From Archangium violaceum (GTDB lineage: Bacteria; Myxococcota; Myxococcia; Myxococcales; Myxococcaceae): DNA of 64,000 nt. This document shows positions 16,914 to 24,923 of the stretch, piece after piece (positions within the stretch are counted from its first letter, which is position 1; the number at the start of each line of letters is the position of its first letter). The translations under genes and the position numbers were made by a program. The notes under the pieces were generated by a model. It ran no database searches. It worked only from the letters and a program-made list of their open reading frames with translations, and had not been told where the DNA came from. The DNA is taken from positions 2,817,001-2,881,000 of the forward strand of contig NZ_CP069396.1 of the NCBI RefSeq assembly GCF_016887565.1, given 5' to 3'.

Positions 16914-17413
16914 CCATGGCACTCGCTCCCAGCTCATTCGAGACGTCCATGGACATCGACCGGAATGCCCCCGTCATCGTCGCCGAGGAGATCCGGATCC
17001 TGGCTCCACCCGCCCGTGTCTGGGACCTGCTGACGGAGATCGACCGGTGGCCGGACTGGAACCCCGACATCAGCACCGCCGTCCTCGGCGGTGCGGTAGC
17101 GGTTGGCTCGACGTTCCGGTGGACGACCGCTGGACTCGCCATCGTCTCCACCATCGGCGAGGTTGTACCCGGCAAGCGGCTCGCCTGGTCGGGCGACACC
17201 CATGGAATCTTTGGCATCCACGTATGGACTCTCGATCCCGGTGACTCGACTGGCCGGACCACCCTGGTCCGCACCGTCGAGTCCTGGAGCGGTGAAGTCG
17301 TCCGGCAGGATCCCGAGGCCCTGCGAGGCCAGCTCGAGGCCGCCATCACGGCATGGCTCGGCCATCTCCGCTCCGAGGCCGAGACCCTCACACCGAGCAC
17401 GACCCACCTTTAG
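16910..17413 (+). CDS. SRPBCC family protein (polyketide cyclase/START-like)
   Basis: This is a 167-residue START-like fold protein. The typical segments are EEIRILAPPARVWDLLTEIDRWPDWNPDI, SRFRW-like strand, and a C-terminal long helix ending in LEAAITAWLGHL. The fold makes a hydrophobic cavity for lipids or aromatics; members act as cyclases, hydroxylases-associated binding proteins or simple ligand carriers. Its ATG overlaps the carotenoid oxygenase stop by 4 bp (ATGA) with GGAGG upstream, so the two are translationally coupled. It may bind the oxygenase substrate or the aldehyde product (inference). Confidence 0.9.
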   Translation: MTMALAPSSFETSMDIDRNAPVIVAEEIRILAPPARVWDLLTEIDRWPDWNPDISTAVLGGAVAVGSTFRWTTAGLAIVSTIGEVVPGKRLAWSGDTHGIFGIHVWTLDPGDSTGRTTLVRTVESWSGEVVRQDPEALRGQLEAAITAWLGHLRSEAETLTPSTTHL

Positions 17414-17439
17414 GGCTCCCCGTGAGGTGTGGAGGCAGG

Positions 17440-17710
17440 CGGAGTGTACCCGGCGCAAGAGTCGACCCAGGCCGCGTGGTGCGGTAAAGCCGCGAGCCGC
17501 GATGCGGCCTGGCTCATGGACGGCCTCCGCCGGCTTGTCGGCCGGAACGCTGAAGCCGGTGTCCTTCATGCCCAGCGGCTCGAAGAGGCGCTCCCGGAAG
17601 AGATGGGATGGTCGCCCGGCGTGAAGATGGCTCCCATGCCCATGCGCAGCGTCAGCAGCTCGCCGACGAGGAGCGGTCGGTGGGCGGGGACGGGGTCATC
17701 CACCGGCTCG
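17440..17710 (-). pseudogene. Remnant of a beta-lactamase-related serine hydrolase
   Basis: On the minus strand two blocks in different frames resemble class C beta-lactamase-like esterases: DDPVPAHRPLLVGELLTLRMG (about 17640-17705) and, after a frame change, RLFEPLGMKDTGFSVPADK (about 17530-17590). In intact members these segments are separated by 100 or more residues, and the SxxK and YxN motifs are not seen here. This is a deletion relic lying between the SRPBCC and VOC genes. The boundaries are approximate. Confidence 0.55.
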
Positions 17711-17724
17711 GCAGACCAGGAGCG

Positions 17725-18492
17725 CTACGCGCGCCTGGCCGCCGAATAGATGGCGAACACACCGCCCTGCGGATCCATGCACTGGGCGATGCGGTCTCCG
17801 CCGGGGACGTCCATCGGGCCGTTGAGCACCTTTCCGCCCTTTTCCGGGATGCGCCTGGCGGTCTCGTCGGCGTTCTTCACGTTGATGTAGTGCAGCCAGT
17901 GAGCAGGGGCCTTCATCATGTTGGCGGCATTCGACATCCCGCCCATCGACTGCTTGGGGTCGGTGCCGAACATGAAGTACTCGCCGAACTCGGGGCCCAT
18001 GTTCATGGACGAGGTGGCCTTCCAGCCGAAGAGCGCGGAGTAGAATTTCCAGGCGCTCTGCCAATCCGTGGTGTTGAGCTCGGCCCAGCTGAAGTTGCCG
18101 AGCAGCTCGCGAGGAGCGAGCTCGCCTTCGCGGGGCAGCGGTTTGAAGACGGCGAACACGGCACCCTGCGGATCCTCGAGGACGGCGAAGCGGCCGACGG
18201 TGGGGATGTCGGAGGGAGGCGACATCACCTTGCCGCCCATCTTCCGCGCCTCCTGAGCGGTGGCATCGACGTTGTCGGCGTGGATGTAGCCCATCCAGTG
18301 CTGCGGAACGCCAGCGCGCTTCATCTCGTCAGGCAGCGCCATGATGCCCCCGACGCCTTTGTCGCCGGCTTTCAGGAGCTCGTAGTCACCGCCCGGAAAC
18401 TTCTCGGTCTTCCAGCCGATGATGTCCGAATAGAAAGCCTTCGCACCGGCGAGGTCGGAGCACATCAGGTCGTACCAGATGAATCGGCTCAT
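17725..18492 (-). CDS. VOC family protein with two glyoxalase-like domains
   Basis: This is a 255-residue protein with two vicinal-oxygen-chelate domains: residues 1-125 (FIWYDLMCSDLAGAKAFYSDIIGWK ... GAVFAVFKP) and 135-255 (FSWAELNTTDWQSAWKFYSALFGWK ... GGVFAIYSA). Proteins like this in actinobacteria and myxobacteria are called glyoxalase/bleomycin-resistance or hydroxylase-like, and few have known substrates. The start at 18492 is fixed by GGAGGA; the upstream extension to 18717 lacks coding character. Several metal ligands usual in glyoxalase I are not obvious, so a binding or modified catalytic role is possible. Confidence 0.93.
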   Translation of the reverse strand: MSRFIWYDLMCSDLAGAKAFYSDIIGWKTEKFPGGDYELLKAGDKGVGGIMALPDEMKRAGVPQHWMGYIHADNVDATAQEARKMGGKVMSPPSDIPTVGRFAVLEDPQGAVFAVFKPLPREGELAPRELLGNFSWAELNTTDWQSAWKFYSALFGWKATSSMNMGPEFGEYFMFGTDPKQSMGGMSNAANMMKAPAHWLHYINVKNADETARRIPEKGGKVLNGPMDVPGGDRIAQCMDPQGGVFAIYSAARRA

Positions 18493-18614
18493 CGCGTTCC
18501 TCCAAAGGGGTGGAAAGCGCCTCTCTATTACACGACAGGTCGCCGCAGGTGCGGCGAATGGAGCCGGTAGTCCGCGACAGAACGGACGGGCACGCTGAAC
18601 GACTCGCGGCCATG

Positions 18615-19050
18615 TCATTCCCCGTGAACGGACTCGCTCTTCGTGGGGGTCCACGTGTCCTGCAACCCGGTCATCTTCGTGCGTCGCTCGGGCGACGTCG
18701 ACCTGTTGACGACGCATTGATCGCGGAGATCACCGACGAAATCGAGCGGGGCGAAAACCTTGTTCGTACTGGATTGATAGACGGGGAAGAAGTACGAGGC
18801 CGTCGAGAAATAATTGCCTTCGATGAGCGAAACCACGTCATCGCTCGCGCCAATTCCCATGTAAAATTTGCCATCGTGGTAGTTGTTGACGAAGTGCACC
18901 GTTCCTGATGGTTTGATTCTCCGCGACCAGGAGCATCACCCAGTGGTGCTTGCCGTTGCAGTAGTGGCCACGGTCCGTCGTTCCGTCCTCGATTCCTCCA
19001 GCGCGGGTGTCTTCATCGTGGACGAGTTCCGGTAACACGGCCAGCCGCAC
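18615..19050 (-). pseudogene. Frameshifted remnant, possibly of a pectate-lyase-like beta-helix enzyme
   Basis: Two minus-strand frames carry protein-like sequence: KHHWVMLLVAENQTI (about 18895-18960) and then VHFVNNYHDGKFYMGIG ... SLIEGNYF (18700-18899). The first ends where the second begins, as after a frameshift. The order (HHxxMLL, then VHxxNNY, then ExNYF) is that of polysaccharide lyase family 1 proteins. No catalytic residues can be assigned. The stretch is clearly less GC-rich than its neighbours, suggesting acquisition and decay. Family assignment is tentative. Confidence 0.35.
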
Positions 19051-19384
19051 CGTCGATACCAGCCGGAGAGGGAACGATTCCGCGCCAGTTCGCAGCCCTT
19101 CCGGCTTCGTTGACGCTGTGAACCCGCTGCCCGAGTTGCTTCGCTCATGGCGGGCTTGAAGGGCGCGTGCGTAGTGGATTGAGCGGGTCGTCCTGACGCC
19201 TGCCGCGAGAGCGCAGGGCAGCGGGGCGGCCAGCAGTTCCCCCCGCGAGCCGTGCCGGCCTCAAGGGGCTGCGCGCCCGCCGCTCTCCGGGAAGCGTTTG
19301 TAGGCTCGCAGGAGCGCGTCCAGGTGCGTGGGGTTGTCCACGTCGAGCGGCGCCTCCGTGAGCCGGAGGTGCGCGCCCCACATT
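19051..19384. other. Gene-poor stretch with a short coding-like relic
   Basis: No gene of normal length is seen. On the minus strand, 19261 to about 19390 encodes a coding-like end (RRMWGAHLRLTEAPLDVDN ... LRAYKRFPE) that runs into the ankyrin gene tail in another frame. It may be the C-terminus of a lost gene. I see no repeats or RNA gene here. Confidence 0.4.
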
Positions 19385-20014
19385 CTACGGGTTGCGGCCC
19401 TGCGCTCCCCGGAGGAGTTCGAACGCTGCGTCCCATATTGGGGAATCGGATGCACCGCGCGGCGGCAGGCGGTCGCGGGCGGGCCGGTCGTCCTCGTCCG
19501 GGGCCTCTGGATCGGCGCCCGCGTCGAGAAGCAGCCTCATCATCGGGATGTCCAGCCGCGATGCCGCAAGCCCGAGCGCAGTGTATCCGGCCTGCCCGCC
19601 CCATTCGTTGATCGTCCTGGCGGCCCCCGCGCCCAGGAGGAGCGAGGCGATGCCCAGATCGCCCACGCCCGCGCACGCCCGCAGCGGCGTGTCCCCTTCG
19701 CTGCTGCGCACGTTGGGATCAGCCCCCGCCTTCAGGAGCGCTTCGACTGCCGCCTGCTGGCCTTCGAAGACCGCCACCAACAAGGGGGTCACGTCCCGCC
19801 CGACGTTCCATGCGTTGACGTCCGCGCCGTGCTCAAGGAGCGCCATGATCACGTCGAGCCCGCCTCTCTCTGCGAGTTCGTTGATGGCCACATGCAGCGG
19901 ACGCAAACCCGGCCACTGCGCCTGCGGCTCGTTCGGATCGGCACCACCGGCCAGCAGCGCCTTGACCCGGGACGCATCGTGCTGTTCGATCGCTGCGAAG
20001 AGTTCTTTCGACAT
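19385..20014 (-). CDS. Ankyrin-repeat protein, probable immunity protein
   Basis: This is a 209-residue soluble protein made almost entirely of ankyrin repeats: ALLAGGADPN, ALLEHGADVN, ALLKAGADPN, LLLGAGAART and LLLDAGADPE mark five repeat turns. There is no signal peptide. Its ATG is three bases after the stop of the upstream toxin-like ORF and its ribosome binding site (GGAG) lies inside that ORF, so expression is coupled. Ankyrin-repeat proteins are established immunity proteins in polymorphic-toxin loci (described by Aravind and co-workers). Position and size fit that role; the partner's toxicity is unproven. Confidence 0.85.
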   Translation of the reverse strand: MSKELFAAIEQHDASRVKALLAGGADPNEPQAQWPGLRPLHVAINELAERGGLDVIMALLEHGADVNAWNVGRDVTPLLVAVFEGQQAAVEALLKAGADPNVRSSEGDTPLRACAGVGDLGIASLLLGAGAARTINEWGGQAGYTALGLAASRLDIPMMRLLLDAGADPEAPDEDDRPARDRLPPRGASDSPIWDAAFELLRGAQGRNP

Positions 20015-20017
20015 AGC

Positions 20018-20509
20018 TCATAGCTCCGCCATCGGATGACCAGGGGCGCAATTCTGGTCTTCAAGCTTCCTGGTATTCGCGAAGCCCTTCTCTACTTCGG
20101 TGATTGCGTTCTCATGGCTCGGGTCGGGCTTGCCTCCAAAGCATTCTTTCTGAATCTGCCACCGCTTCTCCAGGAGCTTTTTCTGAGCTTCAAGACGCTG
20201 CCGGATCCTAGAGCACGGCACCTTGGCCATCTTCTTATCGTTCCATGATCCGGGCGACTTCGGATCGAGGGGTGGGACTGACCGGTTGAGCAGATCCTTC
20301 TCCTCCTGAAGCTCGTCGAGCCGGCTGTTCTTGCAGGTCTGATCCGCGTGGCGGGGGACCCGGTCGTACTCCTCCACGCTGGTGTAGTTCCTACCCGTCG
20401 CCGGATTGGTCTTTTTCCGCCAATGGGTGGGAGCCGTGACCGCCGCAACCGGGTCCGAATCAACGTCCGGCACGACCTCCTCTGCTTCCTGACGCTCAAA
20501 TTCCTCCAT
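20018..20509 (-). CDS. Orphan toxin-like C-terminal domain ORF
   Basis: This is a 163-residue ORF with strong coding character. It is charged and mostly helical. It contains THWRKKTNPATGRNYTS, PRHADQTC, MAKVPCSRIRQR, RWQIQKECFGG and a terminal QNCAPGHPMAEL, with four cysteines (60, 99, 123, 154). There is no signal peptide. The layout (a short cationic C-terminal module immediately followed by an ankyrin gene) is that of the toxin end of a polymorphic toxin. The frame stays open upstream through the broken DUF2381 gene without homology, so the original N-terminal delivery part is missing. ATG 20509 with GGAGGAG about 12 bases upstream could start it. I do not recognise a named toxin family. 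Confidence 0.55.
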   Translation of the reverse strand: MEEFERQEAEEVVPDVDSDPVAAVTAPTHWRKKTNPATGRNYTSVEEYDRVPRHADQTCKNSRLDELQEEKDLLNRSVPPLDPKSPGSWNDKKMAKVPCSRIRQRLEAQKKLLEKRWQIQKECFGGKPDPSHENAITEVEKGFANTRKLEDQNCAPGHPMAEL

Positions 20510-20529
20510 GAGCCGCTGCGACTCCTCCG

Positions 20530-21390
20530 CTACGTCCAGTAGCCGCGCCTCGTACTCCCGTTGAGCATGGACTCCCTTGGCCAGACGCTGAGCGCCTTCA
20601 ATTCCTTGCGCCTGGGACTCACCAGCGCCGCACCGGCGGGTGTCCAGGGCGTCTTTCCGGTGTTTGTCAATTCCTGTTCCACGGCCAGCCGCACCACGCC
20701 GGTTTTCCTGCCCTCGCGGTAGGTGTCGGAGCGGTAGCTGTTCGCGTACGCGCTGGTGACAGTGTTGCCGGGACGTGAGGTGACGTCGAAGCCGAGGTCT
20801 CTGTAGGCAACGCCTCCTTCGCCCATGCGCCCCTGGGCGATGAGGCCCGTGAGCCCCACCTGCCCGCCGCACTCGGCCTGGAGGTGTGCCTTGTCCTCGC
20901 GGCACTGTTGAGCTTCCGCCCGCGCCTGCTGCTCGCCCTGCCGGTAGGAGGCCAGCGTGCGCTGGTGCCGTGTCACCTCCACCTGCCGCTCGGCTTCGGA
21001 GGGGTGCACCACCAGCTGGAAGGTGACGCTTGCCGGGGCCGCACCGTCCTGGAAGTGGACTGTCACCGGTACGCGCTCCCCATCGTGAAGCATCTCGGTG
21101 GGGACGAGCGCGAGGCCGACGTCCCCCTCTATCACCCGGAACCGCTCCCGCGAGGCCAACTCCACACGCGCCAGCTTCGAGTCGAAGAACAGGTTGGTGG
21201 ACAGCTCCGGGTGGATGCACACCTCCGGGGGTTTGTCTGGAGCATCCGCTTTCAGCTCGATGCGGCGTGTGCCCGTCTCGCAAATGGGGAGTGGGGTCCG
21301 CTCGGCGGCTCCAGCGGGCGCGGTGAGCAGGACGAACCCCAGGGGGCAGCGCAGGACAGGGCGAACACGGGGCGGGAACCTCCAGGGACG
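20530..21390 (-). pseudogene. DUF2381 family protein, truncated
   Basis: The sequence matches the myxobacterial DUF2381 family: a hydrophobic leader (CPLGFVLLTAPAGAA), then ICETGTRRIELKADAP, VELASRERFRVIEGDVGLALVP, HFQDGAAPASVTFQLVVHPSEAERQVEV, and near the end TNTGKTPWTPAGAALVSP. After LKALSVWPRE the family sequence stops and 15 unrelated codons lead to a TAG, so some 40-60 C-terminal residues are lost. The leader has no in-frame ATG, GTG or TTG; only CTG codons (such as 21354) could start it. Both ends therefore look damaged. The usual partner kinase lies just upstream (21416-22753), also broken. Confidence 0.65.
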
Positions 21391-21415
21391 TGGATGAGAC
21401 CGGAGAAGTGGGCCT

Positions 21416-22753
21416 CTACCACACCTCCCGCCCGGTAGTGCATGGCGGCTCGCTATCGACAGGTACTCCGTCGGCCTGGTCGAAGTGGTCCACGACCTCC
21501 ACCTCCGCGACGGGACCGACCAGCATGTTCTCCGGCGTGCTGCCGGGCTGGATGAGCGTGCCGGGCACGTTGCGGTAGTTCAGTCGCAGGCAGACCTTGT
21601 ACGTCTCCCCGGTGGGTGTGCGGGCCTCGGTGAAGCGGCCGTACACGCGCTTCTCCCCGAAGTAGAGCCGCCCGTAGAGGAGGGTCTTGTGCGGCAGCTT
21701 GTCCCCCCAAAGACCCGCCACTCGGAAGGGGGTGTCCTCGTGCACGGGAACAGGCCGGCCCCGTACATCGGACCAGTCGCCGCTGGTGACTTCTCCGATG
21801 TCGAGGCCGAGCGTGCGGGTCATGGTCTCCACTGCGCCGGCAGGGCACTCCTGGGGTGGAGGCATCGGGCGCACCGGCGGCACCTGCTGCTGCGCACTGA
21901 GGCAGGCCTGCAGGGCAACTCCGGTCAAACCCAGACACACGTTGCGCGCCACGGCCCCCTCGCTCCTGGACTGCGTTTCACGCTGAGGGTCCTTCGTCCT
22001 CTGCTTCTGCTGCTTCTTCACGGGAGCTGTGTCCTTTCCGGACGCCGCGGGCGGGGCGGCGGCCGCAGGGGGATACTCCACCGGCGGCGGAGTCGCGGCC
22101 CGTGAAGATTCCGGCGGTGATTCCGAGGCCGCCACTTCCTGGCCAACACTGGCCTCCCGCATTGGAGACTCAGCGGGCAACGTGACGGGTGAGGAGACGG
22201 TGGCCATCTCGCGCCTGGCCCTCCACTGTCCAGCGAGCCATGCGCCGCCCAGCACCAGCCCCAGTCCCAACCCCACGCCCGCCCAGGCCGCCGCACGCCG
22301 CACGCGTGCCCACCGGTTGCCTTTGCCGGCCGCACGAGCCCTGCCGAGCAGTGGCACCTTCCAGGACTCGTCCGCCCGGGCCCTCAGTTTCTCCAATGCC
22401 GCGCACAGCGCCACCGCGCCCGGATGGCGTGCTTCGGGCGTCTTCTCCAGCAAACGCAGGCACACTTCTTCCACCGCTCGGGGCACGCGCGGGTTGACGA
22501 GGTGCGGCGGCAGCGGCGCCTCGTGCAGCACGGCCTCCACGTCCACGCCTCCACGCTCGCCCAGCAGGAAGGGGTCTCTGCCTGTCAGCAGCCGGTAGAA
22601 GACGACACCCAACGCGTACAGGTCATCGCCCACCCCGGCCCGGTAGTGCGCGCCCGGCACGTCCTTGTTCTCCCGGCCGAAGCGCCACGCCTCGGGGCTG
22701 CGGTAGCGGGGCCGGGCGGCAGTGGCGGCATGTCGAGCGCACTCATGATGCCC
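21416..22753 (-). pseudogene. Ser/Thr protein kinase, N-terminal kinase lobe missing
   Basis: The open frame begins in the activation segment (YRSPEAWRF, the APE-like motif), continues with GDDLYALGVVFYRLLTGRDPF (subdomain IX) and the rest of the C-lobe. A single membrane helix (VGLGLGLVLGGAWLAGQW), a Pro/Ala-rich linker and a C-terminal domain with several cysteines follow. Subdomains I to VII, including the P-loop, catalytic Lys, HRD and DFG, are absent upstream and replaced by unrelated DNA from about 22720. The protein cannot be an active kinase. Such Pkn-type kinases normally sit beside DUF2381 genes in myxobacteria, as here. Confidence 0.75.
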
Positions 22754-22892
22754 TCACGTCAGAGGTACCTGGAACAGGAGAATGGCGATGTGAGGTCATG
22801 GGACTACCTCCCAGGACCTCAACTTAGCAGGTTCCGTACCCCAGCCGCCTCCCTTGATGAGACGCTCGTCGAAAGCGCCACATGCGGAGTCT

Positions 22893-24002
22893 TCACGGGC
22901 CGCAGCCAGGCGTCTGGTCGGCGCCCGCGCCAATGCGTCGGGTCATCCAGCTCTGGGCGACCGCGAACCACTGCTGGGCGTCGAGGATGGTGTTGAGGTC
23001 GTGTCCCGCGCCGGGCAACACGAAGGCCTCCACACAGGGCACCTGGGCTCCGAGCCGGGGCTTCTCGGCGGCGATCAGGGCCTCCGCGCTGGAGCAGACC
23101 GTTCCGGAGAGCGTGGGGCCGCAGAAGATCCGATCCTCGGCGCCATTGACGAGCAATACGGGGACGCGAATGTCCAGCGGCCGGGCGAGGATGACGGCGA
23201 AGGGGGAGAACTCGGTGTCCGTCACCGTCCCCTTGGTCCGCTCGTCCAGGGCGACCACCGCGGGATCGGCCTGTCCCGGAGCATAGAAGGCGCCGTAGCG
23301 CGTGCCGGGCTGCGTGGTCATGTACGTCAGGTCATAGCCCTGGCCGAAGAAGGCCGGGTCCAGCGCGGCGGGATACAGCGGCACGAGGACCCGCAGCGGG
23401 GATGTGAGCTGGATGGTATGGCTGACGCCACTGAGGATGACGCCGTCCACGTCCCGGTAGTCGCTCGCCTCGTACCAGGAGGTGAAGGAGCCGTACGAGT
23501 GTCCGACGAGGACCACCTTCTGGAAGCCGACCGCTCCCGAGGGCCCCGCCACCTGGCCCGCGCGCAGCGCCTGGACCACCTGGTGGACGACGTACGCGTT
23601 GGAGTCGATGGAGACGGTGGCCCCGGGCGGATGGGAGCTCTTCCCGCTGCCGATCCGATCCATCGCCAGCGTGGCGAAGCCCGCGTCCAGCGCCGCGCTC
23701 ACATAGGAGTAGCGTTGGGTGTGGCCGGTGGGGTCCGGGAAGTCCCAGTGCAGATGGGAGTAGGTGATGCCGTGTATCAGGAGCTGCACCGTGGCGGGTG
23801 TCTGTCCCGGGGGCAGACACAGCCGCGCGAACACCTCCTGGTCGGCGGGCAGGCCGGGCGCGAGCGCCACGGGAATGTGGTTGTCCTGACAGGCCCCTTG
23901 TGTCCCGAGCGCGTGGGAGTCGGGCGCGGCTCCGAGGAGTGCGCCCAGCACCGTCAGGGACAGTGCCGCGTGGGAGAGCTTCCGCCCATTCGATGTCTTC
24001 AT
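22893..24002 (-). CDS. Secreted alpha/beta hydrolase
   Basis: This is a 369-residue protein with an N-terminal signal peptide (cleavage near SHA-LG, about 31). The alpha/beta hydrolase core has HGIT (oxyanion hole region, ~77), the nucleophile elbow GHSYGS with Ser169, the acid NGAEDRIF and the base GAGHDLNT. Five or more cysteines (C38, C62, then two near 305-315, and near 335) suggest disulfides in an extracytoplasmic enzyme. An esterase or lipase is likely; the substrate is unknown. RBS AAGG lies 8 bases upstream. It follows the GH16 remnant by 12 bp, so both were probably one secreted-hydrolase operon. Confidence 0.9.
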   Translation of the reverse strand: MKTSNGRKLSHAALSLTVLGALLGAAPDSHALGTQGACQDNHIPVALAPGLPADQEVFARLCLPPGQTPATVQLLIHGITYSHLHWDFPDPTGHTQRYSYVSAALDAGFATLAMDRIGSGKSSHPPGATVSIDSNAYVVHQVVQALRAGQVAGPSGAVGFQKVVLVGHSYGSFTSWYEASDYRDVDGVILSGVSHTIQLTSPLRVLVPLYPAALDPAFFGQGYDLTYMTTQPGTRYGAFYAPGQADPAVVALDERTKGTVTDTEFSPFAVILARPLDIRVPVLLVNGAEDRIFCGPTLSGTVCSSAEALIAAEKPRLGAQVPCVEAFVLPGAGHDLNTILDAQQWFAVAQSWMTRRIGAGADQTPGCGP

Positions 24003-24014
24003 GTGTGGACCTTG

Positions 24015-24531
24015 TTAGAGGTGCTCGTAGACGCGGACGTGGTCCACGTACACGCGATGCGGGAACAGGTTCATGTCCACGCCCTGGGTACCTCCCCACG
24101 AGCCGCCAATCGCCAGATTCAGCAGGAGGTAGTGGGGCTTGTCGAAGGGCCACTTGTCACTCGTCCCCTCACTGGAGCTCGCCGTTGCGCACGTAGCCGA
24201 CCTCGTAGCCCCAGCGGGTCGGGTCCGGGAGGCCCGAGCCGTCGAACTCGTCCTGCCAGACCAGCCGCCAGTTGAAGGGCGGGGGCGTGCCCGTCTTCAC
24301 CTCCACCAGCGTGGGTGCCTCCTCGTGCCACGCGCCGCTGGTGTCCTGCCAGCTGCTGAAGAGCGTCCAGGTGCCATGGGCATCCGTGGTGGTGAAGTCA
24401 CGGCCGGCCGTCAGCGTGAGCGTCTGGCCGGGCGCCAGCGTCCGCGCCCCCGTGCCGGGTGACAGGTCCACGTTGCCACCACATCCCGCCATCCACACGG
24501 CGGCGAGCACATGGATCCACTGAAGCTTCAT
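24015..24531 (-). pseudogene. GH16 beta-glucanase lipoprotein with internal deletion
   Basis: The N-terminal part (24169-24531) has a lipoprotein signal (lipobox VWMAGC) and a family 16 opening: NWRLVWQDEFDGSGLPDP and WGYEVGYVRNGELQ. A stop codon follows at once. The C-terminal part (24015 to about 24163) is in a different frame and reads WPFDKPHYLLLNLAIGGSWGG ... VDHVRVYEHL, the end of a GH16 domain. The middle of the domain, including the catalytic ExDxxE motif, is missing (on the order of 400-500 bp in intact homologues). A single deletion explains the structure. Confidence 0.75.
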
Positions 24532-24923
24532 GGCATGACTCCGCACTTCTAGTAATTCCAAGAATAACACCTCGTTCGAGGAATCCATGGAGTCATGAGC
24601 GCGTCCGGGGCGGGGGCGGCTGGCGAATGGCAACTCCCGGACGTTTTCTGGGGGAAGAAGCACTCGATGGGCCAGAGAGAACTCCGACGCAGCGGATGGG
24701 CTCGCCACGGGCGTCTCGGACCTCGCAGAAGGCGATCTGTCCGGTGTAGCAGAGCGGCTCTCCTGTTGGCTCGCCGCAGCACCCTTCGCCATCGAAGTAG
24801 GGCCCCCTGCTCTCGTGAGAGCCGTTCGCCTGACGACAGGTCCTCGAAGAGGGAAATCCTGACGGGCAACGCTCCACGGATGATGATGTCCGCTCGTTCG
24901 CGACACCTTCCGAGGAGTGGCCG
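24532..24923. other. Intergenic region before the SPFH operon
   Basis: About 390 bp without a convincing gene. On the minus strand around 24700-24830 a Cys-rich peptide-like stretch (GEGCCGEPTGEPLCYTG) looks coding but has no clear start and runs out of frame; it may be a relic. The promoter of the SPFH pair must lie in the right-hand part. No repeat or RNA structure is evident. Confidence 0.4.

Noticed and set aside
17429..17749. 106-codon plus-strand ORF between SRPBCC and VOC genes
   Set aside because: No RBS, runs into the VOC gene antisense, and the opposite strand carries recognisable serine-hydrolase pieces.
24549..24906. Cys-rich minus-strand stretch (GCCGEPTGEPLC) as a small toxin or bacteriocin
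   Set aside because: No start codon with RBS, no leader or export genes, and it extends into non-coding sequence.
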